Below, in pieces: positions 36,722-45,398 of a stretch of DNA of 64,000 nt. Location of the stretch: the NCBI GenBank assembly GCA_030427505.1, contig JAUICH010000003.1, forward strand, positions 1 to 64,000. Direction: 5' to 3'. Under the pieces are notes generated by a model. It saw nothing but the letters and a program-made list of their open reading frames with translations. It was not told where the DNA came from and ran no database searches. The translations under genes and the position numbers were made by a program. The DNA comes from Verrucomicrobiia bacterium. GTDB taxonomy: Bacteria > Verrucomicrobiota > Verrucomicrobiia > Verrucomicrobiales > DEV007. Within the stretch, counting starts at the first letter, position 1. Each line of letters opens with the position of its first letter.

Positions 36722-39676
36722 TCAGTTCAGGTAGCGGAATTCGGTGGAGGCAAAAAGCATGTGAGCCAGCGAAGCCAGGGCTTCCTCTGGGGACTGGCCT
36801 TCATCGTTGGCCATCTCCCTGACAAAGGTCAGAGCCCGGTCGATTTCGTAGGCGGACGGTTCCCGCGAAAAGGCACGGAGATAGAGGTCGCGCACCTGGC
36901 TTTCCGGGTCGTCAGGTTCGGCCATCCGGAGCTGGCCCGCTAAGTCCCGAGACAGGGAACCGACCAACTCACTGTTCAGCATAAGCAGCGCCTGCGTGGG
37001 TACCGTGGTGGCCTGACGGTTTCCGGTAACCATGTCCGGGTTCGCCATGTCGAAGGTTTCCAGGAAGGGCGGCATGTCGTTTCTCACCATGGGCATGTAG
37101 AGGCTTCGCTTTCTCAGGCCGTCGAGGGTCAAACCGCCGCTCTGATTGGCGGAGTTCGCAATGGCCTGCTCGCCCAAGTCATCCACGGGAGACTGATCGG
37201 TCTCGGGGTCAAGTTGGCCGGACACCGCAAGCAAGGCATCCCGGATCGCTTCGGCGGAAAGGCGCCGCCGGTTCTGTTTCCAGAGCAGGCGGTTCTCCGG
37301 GTCGGCCTGCGCCGCGAGGATTTCCGTGGCCGGGTCGGGATCGGCGGACTGCCGGTAGGCGCGGGAGAGCACGATTTCCCGGACCAGGCTTTTCACCGAC
37401 CAGCCAGATTCGATGAACTGAACCGCGAGCTGGTCGAGCAGTTCCGGATGGGAGGGCCGGTCTCCGAGTTCTCCAAAGTTGTCCACCGTCCGCACGAGCC
37501 CACTGCCGTGCAGGTGGTGCCAGACCCGGTTCACCATCACGCGAGCCGTCAGCGGATTCGCCGGGCTGGCCAGCCACCCGGCCAGTTCCAGGCGGCCGCT
37601 TTCGTTCTCCCCGATCTTGGGCAGATGTTCCCCCGGAAGGCTGGCCACCTGAAGGAACCCGCGCTCCGCCACTGGGCCCAGGTTTCTCACTTCGCCGCGA
37701 ATCCGGATGTTCACGTCACCGGTTTTCTCCCGGTCCTGGGCGGCCATGGCCATGGGCACTTCCGGAGCCTGCTTTTCCAATGCCTTCAGGTCGCCTTCCA
37801 GGGACTTCAGCTTTCCGGAAGCCTCCGCGTAGAGCGCCCGCGCTTTTCCAAAGGGGGAGTCCTGCTTCTCCTTCTCAAGATCCGCCACGGGGATGAACTG
37901 AACGGCGTCGGCAATGATGTAGCCGCGGGTCCCCTCCGTCTTCATCTGGACGAATCCGCTTTTCCCGCCCTCAAAGTGAAAACGCCCCAGAACATCCCAC
38001 ATGCCAGCGATGGGCGGTTGGGTGGATTGATTCACAATCAACGTTTCCTCGCCGCCCGCATGGACCACGGTGACCGGCACCGCTTCGTCCCGTCCGGAAC
38101 TCGCCGCATATGAGATTCTGACTTCATACTCACCGCTTCCGGGCAGGCTGGGCCGCCAGGTGACGGACTTCTTGCCCTTGTCCGCCTTGTTATCGTGCAG
38201 ATAGCCTTCGCCATAGAAATTCGGGCTGTGGGTGGAACTCGTCCAGTCGCCCACCACTTCGGCGTCCTTGTCATCCACCACGACTCCCAGCAACGCGGCT
38301 TCCTCCAGGCCGGCTTCCCGTTTCAGGGCTTCCACTTCCTTGGTGAGAGAGGCGATCTGTTTTTCCAAATCCTGCTTCTCCTCCTGATAGGCCACCAGCT
38401 TCGCCTCCAACTCTGGCGACATCGGCAGTTCCCGCTCGATCCAGCCCGACACATTCACATTCCCCATCCGAATGCCGTGAGCGGTGTAGGTGGAGCGGAA
38501 GATTCCCGCCAGGGCATAGTAGTCCCGCGCCGGAATGGGATCGAACTTGTGGTCGTGACAGCGGGCGCAGCCTAGCGTCATCCCCATGAAGACCCGGCCC
38601 ACGGTGTCGATCTGCTCGTCCGCGATATCCAGGTGCATCTTTTCCTTGTCCCGTTCGGACAACATCTTGGGACCCATGACGAGGAAACCGGAACCAATGA
38701 GCTGCTCGGCCCGTTGGTCCGGGTTGTCGTAGGGCAGGAGATCGCCCGCGATCTGTTCGCGGATGAACTGGTCGTAGGGTTTGTCCGCGTTGAAGGCATC
38801 CACCACATACTGCCGGTAGCGCCAGGCGTTGTGGTAAGTGAGATTGATGTCGCCGCCGTTCGAGTCCGCGTAGCGGGCCAGGTCCAGCCAGTGACGGCCC
38901 CATTTTTCTCCAAACTGGGGCAAAGCCAACAGCCGGTCCGCCGTCGCCGCGAGGGTCCGTTCGGGATCGGCTTCGTAGTCTGAAATAAATTGGCTCAGTT
39001 GTTCCGGGGAAGGCGGCAAGCCGACGAGATCGAAATACAAGCGCCGCGCCAGCACCGCTGCGTCCGCGTCCGGGGCCGGGTGAAAAGTCTTCTCTTCCAA
39101 CTTCGCCAGGATAAAGCGATCCATGTCCCCACGAGGCCAACTGGCGTCTTTCACCGCGGGCGCGGCGTGAGGCTGGGGAGCTTGAAAGGCCCAGAACTGG
39201 CGCCCGGCTTCGATGTCGATCCCTTCGGCTTCCGGCAGGGGAGCCGTGTTCTCATGACGCGGGTCCGGCGCGCCCATTTTGATCCACTTTTCGAAGTCGT
39301 GGATGACGTCTTCGGACAGCCGTTCCTTCGGCGGCATTTCCGGAAATTCGGAGTCGTAGCGCAAGCTCTTGACCAGAATGCTGTCTTCCGGATCGCCCGG
39401 CACCAGGGTGGGTCCGGAGTCGCCTCCGCGCATCATGCCGTCCCTCGAATCCAGGAAGAGCCCTCCCTTCAGCTTTTCAGAGTCCGCGGAATGGCACTGA
39501 TAACAGTGCTCCACCAGCACGGGACGGATCTTGGACTCGAAAAACTCCAGGTGTTCCGGGCTCTTCGCCACCGGATCTTCCGCCCAGACATCCGTCACCA
39601 AGCCAACGGCACACAAAGGAACCGCTAACAGGCTGATCCTATAGGAAAGGGATCTTCTGGTCTGTAGCAAAGGCAA
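36722..39676 (-). CDS. c-heme/DUF1549/golvesin-like/DUF1553 exported protein
   Basis: 984 residues. Planctomycete-type cytochrome c domain after the signal peptide with CYQCH at 58-62, then DUF1549 (about 185-395, with its CARCHDHKFDP motif). A coiled coil (about 430-455) is followed by a golvesin-like beta domain (about 465-605; VTWRPSLPGSGEYEVRISY), and then DUF1553 (about 690-960). It is the fused counterpart of the three-gene set at 24.9-29.4 kb. No ATG is available: the first usable codon is TTG at 39676, where the signal peptide begins, and no Shine-Dalgarno sequence is visible, so the exact start is uncertain. Confidence 0.93.
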   Translation of the reverse strand: MPLLQTRRSLSYRISLLAVPLCAVGLVTDVWAEDPVAKSPEHLEFFESKIRPVLVEHCYQCHSADSEKLKGGLFLDSRDGMMRGGDSGPTLVPGDPEDSILVKSLRYDSEFPEMPPKERLSEDVIHDFEKWIKMGAPDPRHENTAPLPEAEGIDIEAGRQFWAFQAPQPHAAPAVKDASWPRGDMDRFILAKLEEKTFHPAPDADAAVLARRLYFDLVGLPPSPEQLSQFISDYEADPERTLAATADRLLALPQFGEKWGRHWLDLARYADSNGGDINLTYHNAWRYRQYVVDAFNADKPYDQFIREQIAGDLLPYDNPDQRAEQLIGSGFLVMGPKMLSERDKEKMHLDIADEQIDTVGRVFMGMTLGCARCHDHKFDPIPARDYYALAGIFRSTYTAHGIRMGNVNVSGWIERELPMSPELEAKLVAYQEEKQDLEKQIASLTKEVEALKREAGLEEAALLGVVVDDKDAEVVGDWTSSTHSPNFYGEGYLHDNKADKGKKSVTWRPSLPGSGEYEVRISYAASSGRDEAVPVTVVHAGGEETLIVNQSTQPPIAGMWDVLGRFHFEGGKSGFVQMKTEGTRGYIIADAVQFIPVADLEKEKQDSPFGKARALYAEASGKLKSLEGDLKALEKQAPEVPMAMAAQDREKTGDVNIRIRGEVRNLGPVAERGFLQVASLPGEHLPKIGENESGRLELAGWLASPANPLTARVMVNRVWHHLHGSGLVRTVDNFGELGDRPSHPELLDQLAVQFIESGWSVKSLVREIVLSRAYRQSADPDPATEILAAQADPENRLLWKQNRRRLSAEAIRDALLAVSGQLDPETDQSPVDDLGEQAIANSANQSGGLTLDGLRKRSLYMPMVRNDMPPFLETFDMANPDMVTGNRQATTVPTQALLMLNSELVGSLSRDLAGQLRMAEPDDPESQVRDLYLRAFSREPSAYEIDRALTFVREMANDEGQSPEEALASLAHMLFASTEFRYLN

Positions 39677-39936
39677 AACCGAAACTCTCGGGGCCGGGTT
39701 TGGGAGACTGCCAGGCGGCGGAAGCCGCGGATTCTCAAGAGGCTACAGACAATCAAATTCCTTGGGAAGTTCGAAATAAACCTCCAGAATTTCTCAGTAA
39801 GTCACTCCATTTGGGAAGAACGCTCCCTAAGATACAAGATTCGGCGCCCGGGCAGGATCGGCCGGTAGCGAGATTCCGGCCGCATCTAGGACAAAGGAGA
39901 GGAGAAGAAATGAATGCCAAAGGGCCAAAGGGCGAT

Positions 39937-40242
39937 TCAGCGATCCTTGGGCTCGACGGATTTCTTTCGAGCCGGAACTGGAGCGGGAGAATTCGCAGCC
40001 GTTGGTTTGGCAGCCTTCGGGGCTGGTTCCATGTCATGCCAGATGCTCTTGGCATCTGAGCTGTCCCAGCCGCCCGGAGTCCAATAGTCCGGCACTTTGC
40101 CGGGTAGGGTAGGCACTTTTACAGGAGCCGTCCGGCTGGGCTCGGACGCCCCCGAACGGACGGGGAAGTGTCCTTGGAGAATGGCTAAGACAAAGATGGG
40201 AAGGAGTAGAGCAGACGTGTGGTGTTTCAGGCGCAGGGTCAT
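39937..40242 (-). CDS. Small exported protein of unknown function
   Basis: 101 residues: a signal peptide (about 1-32), then a short Pro/Ala/Lys-rich, low-complexity mature part ending in a basic tail. A WTPGGWDSSD segment is the only ordered-looking part. I do not recognise it. Support is the clean signal peptide, GC-typical codon use and an AT-rich promoter-like region just upstream on the same strand. The overlapping frame on the plus strand lacks such features. Confidence 0.55.
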   Translation of the reverse strand: MTLRLKHHTSALLLPIFVLAILQGHFPVRSGASEPSRTAPVKVPTLPGKVPDYWTPGGWDSSDAKSIWHDMEPAPKAAKPTAANSPAPVPARKKSVEPKDR

Positions 40243-40312
40243 GGGTCGGTAGGAAAGGCCGGTGGCAAGCCGGCGGATTGTTTCGTGACCAACCGCAATT
40301 AGGACAATTCTA

Positions 40313-40339
40313 AATTATAGTAATTATGGTAATTATCAA
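40313..40339 (-). promoter_or_regulatory. AT-rich promoter candidate with 9-bp periodic repeats
   Basis: The core AATTAT occurs three times at exactly 9-base spacing (40313, 40322, 40331). On the minus strand TATAAT (40314-40319) follows TTGATA (40334-40339) with 14 bases between them, short of the usual 17. It is 71 bases upstream of the start at 40242. The surroundings (40290-40390) are much more AT-rich than the rest of the window. Confidence 0.45.
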
Positions 40340-40401
40340 ATGGAATTTTCCTGACTCTACATATTTTGCCCTCTTCTTGATGTTTTAGGGCTGCGTTCCT
40401 T

Positions 40402-40514
40402 TAGGCAGTGTGGACAAATTGGAGAACGGACCGGAAATGAAGAAAAGAAAAGAGAACTCAGCGCCGCGAAGCGGCGAATACCCGGAGACGCGGCCCATTT
40501 GTCCACACTGCCTA
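40402..40514 (+). mobile_element. 113-bp MITE-like element with 18-bp perfect terminal inverted repeats
   Basis: Ends TAGGCAGTGTGGACAAAT (40402-40419) and ATTTGTCCACACTGCCTA (40497-40514) are perfect inverse complements. Internally it has an A/G-rich stretch and the hairpin CGCCGC-GAA-GCGGCG. A second copy in opposite orientation, roughly 90 % identical by eye, occupies 93-191 but lacks one terminus. No ORF. Presumably mobilised in trans by a transposase encoded elsewhere. Confidence 0.8.
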
Positions 40515-40647
40515 CTGTTTTTGGAACCGAACGGCCTATAGGTGGCCCTCGACCTCCGGGCGAGGAACTTTGGAACCGGGCGAACGAAGAATAGCGGCTC
40601 TCGGTTTACGGAAAGTGCGATCGAGCCTGAGAAAATGCAGACCGATC

Positions 40648-40735
40648 AAATGTCCAAATAAAGGGAAGGCGTTGCCTTTGGCTGATTTCCTTGAATCTGC
40701 CCGTCCGGCTTGGACTTCGGAGATCGCGTTCCGCC
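40648..40735 (-). repeat. Dispersed repeat of the second family, copy 2
   Basis: Minus-strand reading runs from GGAACGCGATCTCCGA to TTTATTTGGACATTTG and matches both ends of the copy at 35041-35112. It lies in the 544-base noncoding stretch 40243-40786, which also contains the promoter candidate and the 113-bp element; I see nothing else there. Confidence 0.6.
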
Positions 40736-40786
40736 TTTTTGCTGAAAGGCTTGCGCAAGGAACAGAACCGCCACCAACCTCATTCC

Positions 40787-42598
40787 CTAATACCGGAACA
40801 GCGCCCCTAACTTTTTCCCCAGAATCCGCCCCGCGCCAATCAAGGTCACCGCCAGGAACACCATGGCCCAGACGCCCAGCGCGGAGGCCAAGAACTGACC
40901 GTTCCCCAGGGTGCCGAGCAGGGCGTAGATAGCCTTGGTAATCGGATAGTGATCCCGCTGCTCCGCGAGGATGAGCGAGTCGGATACCTCCAGCATGGCG
41001 AAAGAAAAAGCCAGCAGGCCACCGGCGATCAGGTTTGCCATGATCAGGGGCGCCGTGATCTTTCGCAGCGCGGTCAAAGGCGAAGCGCCTAAATTCTGGG
41101 CGGCTTCCTCCAGGGTCACACTGGTCTGTTGGAAACCGGCCGCGGCGGAACGTACCACGTAGGGCAGGCGCCGCACGGTGTAGGCGATGACCAAGAGGAG
41201 AACCGGATCTCCGTCCCGGATCAAGCCACCCAAGAGAAAGCCGAAAATCCCTTTTAGGCTGTTCCATAGTCCACCCAGGAAACCCGGATCGGTCACCGGC
41301 GTTTGCGAGGCGGATTCCCGCGCCAGATCGGGATAGACGAGGAAATCCATGAACTCACCCGGCTGCGTCATGGCCATGTAGCCGAAGGCGATGACCAGGC
41401 CCGGCACCGCCAGGGGCAGCATGGCCACCGCGTCCAGCGCATGGCGGCCGGGCAGCTTCGTCCGCTCCACGACGTAGGCGATTCCCAGGCCCAGCACCAC
41501 GCAGCACAGCATGGCGGCGCTGGCGTACTTCAGGCTGTTCGCGATGGAGGGCACCGTCAGTTCGTGCCCCAGGGCGTCCCGGTAGTGTTGCAGGGTAAAG
41601 GTTTCAGGCAGGATGGTTTGATACCAGTCGCCCGCAATGGAGATAAGGATGACGCCCAGGTGAGGAATGAGCGCCAGAAAGATCACGCAGAGAAACAACA
41701 CCACGCACAGCGCGCCCTGCCAAGGACGGAGCCGGATGGCCTGCCGTCCGATGACGGCCCGGCTTGTCTGACCGCTGAAGTCCGACCGGCCCAGTACCAG
41801 TTTGCTCCCCGCAAAGACCACGGTGGAAAACAGCAGCATCACCACGGCCAGCACGTAAGGAATGGGGTTGTCGCCCAGGTCCTTGATGCCGTCGAAGATC
41901 TGCACGGCGGTCACCCGGTTGAAGTCAAACACCAGCGGCACGCCCAGCTCCGTGAAGGACCACACAAACACGATGGCGCCCCCGGCGAAGATTCCCGGCA
42001 TGGTTAGCGGGATGGTAATGCGCCAGAGCCGCTTCCAGCGGTTCGCTCCCAGGTTCGCGGCAGCCTCCTCCATGGCAGGGTCCAGGTTTGCCAGGGCCGC
42101 GTTCAGGTTCAGAAACACAATGGGGTAGAGGTGCAGAGCGATCATGATGACGATGCCCCACAGGCGGCCCTCGCCCAGCCAGTCCACCGGGGCGTCCAGG
42201 CTCATCAGGCCGATCTTGGAAAGTGCCACGTTCAGGGCGCCGTCAGGACCGAGAATCTGTTTCACGCCAATGGCTCCCACGAAAGGCGGGAGCATCAGCG
42301 GCACCAGCAGCAGCGAACTGAGCAGCTCTTTACCGGGAAACACGTAACGGTCCGCGCAGTAGGCGAGGGGGAACGCAATCAGGAAACTCAGCCCCGTGCT
42401 TAGTACCGCGATTAGTAAGGCGTTCAGAAAGCCCTCCAAGTAGAGCCGGTCCCGGAACACCCATTGCAGGAAATCCAGCGTGAAGTGCCCGTTGTCGTTA
42501 AAGGCTTCCTTCACCGTCACGCCCATGGGCAGGAACAGGAACACCGCAAAGAACAGGGCGGTGAAGACATACACCGCGATGGAGAGGGCGCGGCTCAT
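40787..42598 (-). CDS. Fused two-domain ABC transporter permease (Fe3+/spermidine-type)
   Basis: 603 residues, about twelve membrane helices in two homologous halves, the FbpB/SfuB arrangement of Fe3+ importers. Each half has the EAA loop that contacts the ATPase: EEAAANLGANRWKRLWRI (about 185) and EEAAQNLGASPLTALRKI (about 485). Start overlaps the stop of the binding-protein gene by four bases (ATGA), showing translational coupling. It forms one importer with the next two genes. The substrate could be ferric iron, or phosphonates or polyamines, which use related systems. Confidence 0.92.
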   Translation of the reverse strand: MSRALSIAVYVFTALFFAVFLFLPMGVTVKEAFNDNGHFTLDFLQWVFRDRLYLEGFLNALLIAVLSTGLSFLIAFPLAYCADRYVFPGKELLSSLLLVPLMLPPFVGAIGVKQILGPDGALNVALSKIGLMSLDAPVDWLGEGRLWGIVIMIALHLYPIVFLNLNAALANLDPAMEEAAANLGANRWKRLWRITIPLTMPGIFAGGAIVFVWSFTELGVPLVFDFNRVTAVQIFDGIKDLGDNPIPYVLAVVMLLFSTVVFAGSKLVLGRSDFSGQTSRAVIGRQAIRLRPWQGALCVVLFLCVIFLALIPHLGVILISIAGDWYQTILPETFTLQHYRDALGHELTVPSIANSLKYASAAMLCCVVLGLGIAYVVERTKLPGRHALDAVAMLPLAVPGLVIAFGYMAMTQPGEFMDFLVYPDLARESASQTPVTDPGFLGGLWNSLKGIFGFLLGGLIRDGDPVLLLVIAYTVRRLPYVVRSAAAGFQQTSVTLEEAAQNLGASPLTALRKITAPLIMANLIAGGLLAFSFAMLEVSDSLILAEQRDHYPITKAIYALLGTLGNGQFLASALGVWAMVFLAVTLIGAGRILGKKLGALFRY

Positions 42599-44226
42599 CC
42601 TTCGTTCCTCCTTGAGTCCAGAGCCAGCCGCTCGGCTTCGCGGTATTGGGCCCGAAAGTGCTCCCGCAATTCGCGGGACAGTTCCAGCACTTCCAGCCGG
42701 TCCCCCCGGCGCAGCACTTCATTGATTGGGCCGTTGATCTTTTCGTAGGTAACGGGCGAGAAATCTTCCAGCCTCGTCACGGCAGACTCCGGGAGCCCGG
42801 CATCCACGATGGTTTCCCAGGCGGCGGAAAGTTCCTCGTGTGGTTCCTGGAACACCACGCTGATCGCGAAGCGAATGTTCCCGAAGATGCGGGCGGTCCA
42901 CTCCGGATGGTATTCGAAACGCTTGGCGAGTTCATAGGGTAGCACCTCGGGGTCGGAGGCGTGAGCCAGGTTCTTCTCCACGTAGAAATCTTTCCGGATG
43001 GGCATGCGGCGCAGCGCGGAACGCGCGGGCCCTCCTTTTTCTCCTTTGCGGTAATTCCAGATCTTCTGACCCTCCGGCGACAACACAAAGTCGATGAAAG
43101 CCTGAGCCAGTTCCGGGTTCGGCGCGCCGCGAAGCATGCCGATGGGATCGGCTCCAATGGAGGAACCGCCCTCTGGCGTGTAGTAGTCCACGCGGGAGGA
43201 ACCATCTTCCCGGCGAACCCGCTCGTTAAAGGTACGGCCGTAAAAGTCGATGCTCATGCCGGCGGCGGCGTTTCCCTGGGCCACGTCCAGCGGAATCTTA
43301 GGGGAGTAGTCGGTGAAATAGCGGGCGTTCGCGCAGATGCGCTGAATCAAACGCAGCGCGTCAATCCAGCCTTGGGCTACCGCTTTCTCCATCGCCGCGC
43401 TGTCGTCCGGTGCCGCTCCCGAACGCAACACGGCTTCGTGAATCTTCTGCTGGATGAGCATCTCGAAGGCTTTGGTGACAGAGCCGCTCTTGGTGGGATC
43501 GGCCAGGGCCACCTGTCGGGCCAGCCGCGGATCGCCCAAGTCCTCCCAGGAGGTGAGGGGTCCCTCGATTCCCAGGCGCTCCAGGCTTATCTGATTGGAC
43601 ACAATGCCAAAGGCGGAAAGACAGCAGCCGAACCAGCGGTGCTCGGGGTCATACAGCGTCTCTCCGCTGACTTCCTGGGGAATGACCGCGTCCGTGAACC
43701 AGTCGGGATGCCGTTCGACCACACCGCAGTCCACCAAGTGCCCGGCGCTGGCCTGCTTCTGAAAGTCGTAGGCGCCGCCGCCAAAAAAGAGATCGACCCG
43801 GATGCCCACGTCCGACTCCAGGAAGGCTCGGCGAGCCTGCTCCGCGGGAGTGTCGTCGCCGGGACTGTCATCCAGCGTCAGGCGGGAGTTGTCGAAAGCC
43901 TGGCTGATTTCGCCAGTCCACTCCCGGCCCAGGGAGGTCTTCCAATAGTTCTTAAACGCGGACAGGTAACTCGTTTCGATGACTCTCGAAATCTCGCTGG
44001 TGCCGCCCGGGCTGCGCCAGTCGATCTCCACCGCCTCGCCGGTGGTCCGCTTCATGTAGCGGGCGAAAGCCCGGGAAAACTCGTAACGGATGCTTTCGTT
44101 GTGCGGCGTCAGGATGATGAGTTTCTTTGCCTGAGGGTCCGCGAAATTTACTTCCTTGGGCCGGAGCGCGAAGGGCGCCGCCAGGGTCAGCAGCATGGCG
44201 GCCAGGACTGGAAGGTAGCGGCTCAT
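42595..44226 (-). CDS. ABC transporter substrate-binding protein
   Basis: 543 residues; hydrophobic N-terminus (about 1-21) as signal peptide or anchor, followed by a periplasmic-binding-protein fold of the AfuA/FbpA-like group (LIILTPHNESIRYEFSRAF entry; ADPTKSGSVTKAF hinge). It is about 200 residues longer than typical FbpA; the extra part is C-terminal (after about 400) and helical. Two Tyr near TDYSP and DYYTPEG could be metal ligands, but this cannot be settled from sequence. Four-base overlaps on both sides couple it to the ATPase and the permease. Confidence 0.88.
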   Translation of the reverse strand: MSRYLPVLAAMLLTLAAPFALRPKEVNFADPQAKKLIILTPHNESIRYEFSRAFARYMKRTTGEAVEIDWRSPGGTSEISRVIETSYLSAFKNYWKTSLGREWTGEISQAFDNSRLTLDDSPGDDTPAEQARRAFLESDVGIRVDLFFGGGAYDFQKQASAGHLVDCGVVERHPDWFTDAVIPQEVSGETLYDPEHRWFGCCLSAFGIVSNQISLERLGIEGPLTSWEDLGDPRLARQVALADPTKSGSVTKAFEMLIQQKIHEAVLRSGAAPDDSAAMEKAVAQGWIDALRLIQRICANARYFTDYSPKIPLDVAQGNAAAGMSIDFYGRTFNERVRREDGSSRVDYYTPEGGSSIGADPIGMLRGAPNPELAQAFIDFVLSPEGQKIWNYRKGEKGGPARSALRRMPIRKDFYVEKNLAHASDPEVLPYELAKRFEYHPEWTARIFGNIRFAISVVFQEPHEELSAAWETIVDAGLPESAVTRLEDFSPVTYEKINGPINEVLRRGDRLEVLELSRELREHFRAQYREAERLALDSRRNEG

Positions 44227-45341
44227 CCCGAAACGGTGGGTTTACCGGAAGCCGAAGTCGCGGGCGTGAGCACCACGTCCTCCGCCTTGGCTACGGCGTG
44301 AAAAGAGGTGTAGGTGTCGCGGATGACCCGGCTGGGGTTGAGTTCCGAGATCAAAACGGTTTCGGGCTTAGCACTGGTGGAAAGCGTGTAGTGCGCTGTC
44401 TCTCCCAGGTAAACGGTTTCTTTCAGCGAACCCGCCACGGAATTTTCCGCCACGGTCTTGTCCTGGAGGGAAAAACACTCCGGCCGCACGGAGAGCGAGA
44501 CCGGCGTCCCGCCCGCCGGGCGCCAGTCCGGATTTCCGGGCCGTCCCTTGAAGACACCGAAACCGGTTTCCACCACGTAGAAGCCGCTGGAGTTTTCCGC
44601 CTGCCGGACAATGCCGGGAATCAAGTTTGTCTCGCCTATAAATCCGGCCACCTCCTCGGTATGCGGGCTCCGGTACACTTCCTCCGGCAGTCCCACTTGC
44701 GCCAGCTTGCCCGCCACCAGGATCGCCAGGCGGTCGGCGATGCTCAGCGCTTCCTTCTGGTCGTGCGTCACATACACGGCGGTCAAGCCGAACTCTTTGC
44801 AGATCTTCCGGATTTCCGAGCGCATTTCCAATCGAAGCTTGGCATCCAGGTTAGACAGCGGTTCGTCCAGCAGCAGGCACCGGGGCCGGACCACCAGCGC
44901 CCGGGCCAGGGCCACGCGCTGTTGCTGGCCGCCGGACAGTTCATGAATGCGGCGCTGCGCGTAGCCGCCCATCTGCACCATGTCCAGCGCCTCCGTCACC
45001 CGGTCGCGAATGTCCCGGCGGGGCAGCTTCTGCTGCTCCAGTCCGAAGGACACGTTCTTGAACACACTCAGGTGGGGCCAGAGGGCGTAGCTCTGAAACA
45101 TCATGGCCGTGCCGCGCTGGTGCGGCGGCACGTTCGTCACCGGCTTGTCGTCAAAGCTGATGATGCCGGAGTCCGGCTTCACAAAACCCGCGATGGACCG
45201 GAGCAGGGTGGTTTTGCCACAGCCGCTGGGGCCCAAGAGGAAGAACAGTTCTCCCGGCTCGATCGTCAGCGAGACATCGTCCAGCGCCACGGTCTTGGAG
45301 CCGTAGCGTTTGGTCACATTCTGAAGCTGGATCAAAACCAT
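44223..45341 (-). CDS. ABC transporter ATP-binding protein (FbpC/PotA-like)
   Basis: 372 residues. Walker A GPSGCGKTT (37-45), signature LSGGQQQR (about 135), Walker B LLLDEPLSNLD, and switch His in YVTHDQKEAL. A C-terminal TOBE-type regulatory domain (about 240-372) follows, as in Fe3+ and spermidine importers. First gene of the three-gene importer operon, with a 4-base overlap to the binding-protein gene. The divergent space to the glycosyltransferase-like gene is only 57 bases, and that gene has the same orientation, so read-through from it is possible. Confidence 0.95.
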   Translation of the reverse strand: MVLIQLQNVTKRYGSKTVALDDVSLTIEPGELFFLLGPSGCGKTTLLRSIAGFVKPDSGIISFDDKPVTNVPPHQRGTAMMFQSYALWPHLSVFKNVSFGLEQQKLPRRDIRDRVTEALDMVQMGGYAQRRIHELSGGQQQRVALARALVVRPRCLLLDEPLSNLDAKLRLEMRSEIRKICKEFGLTAVYVTHDQKEALSIADRLAILVAGKLAQVGLPEEVYRSPHTEEVAGFIGETNLIPGIVRQAENSSGFYVVETGFGVFKGRPGNPDWRPAGGTPVSLSVRPECFSLQDKTVAENSVAGSLKETVYLGETAHYTLSTSAKPETVLISELNPSRVIRDTYTSFHAVAKAEDVVLTPATSASGKPTVSG

Positions 45342-45398
45342 CGGTCTCTCGGTGGCAGGTCCGGAAATGAATACGGCTTCTTGATACGCCCAAGCGTC

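Noticed and set aside
35342-36943. 533-codon plus-strand frame opposite the DUF1501 gene
   Set aside because: Antisense shadow spanning two genuine genes and their junction.
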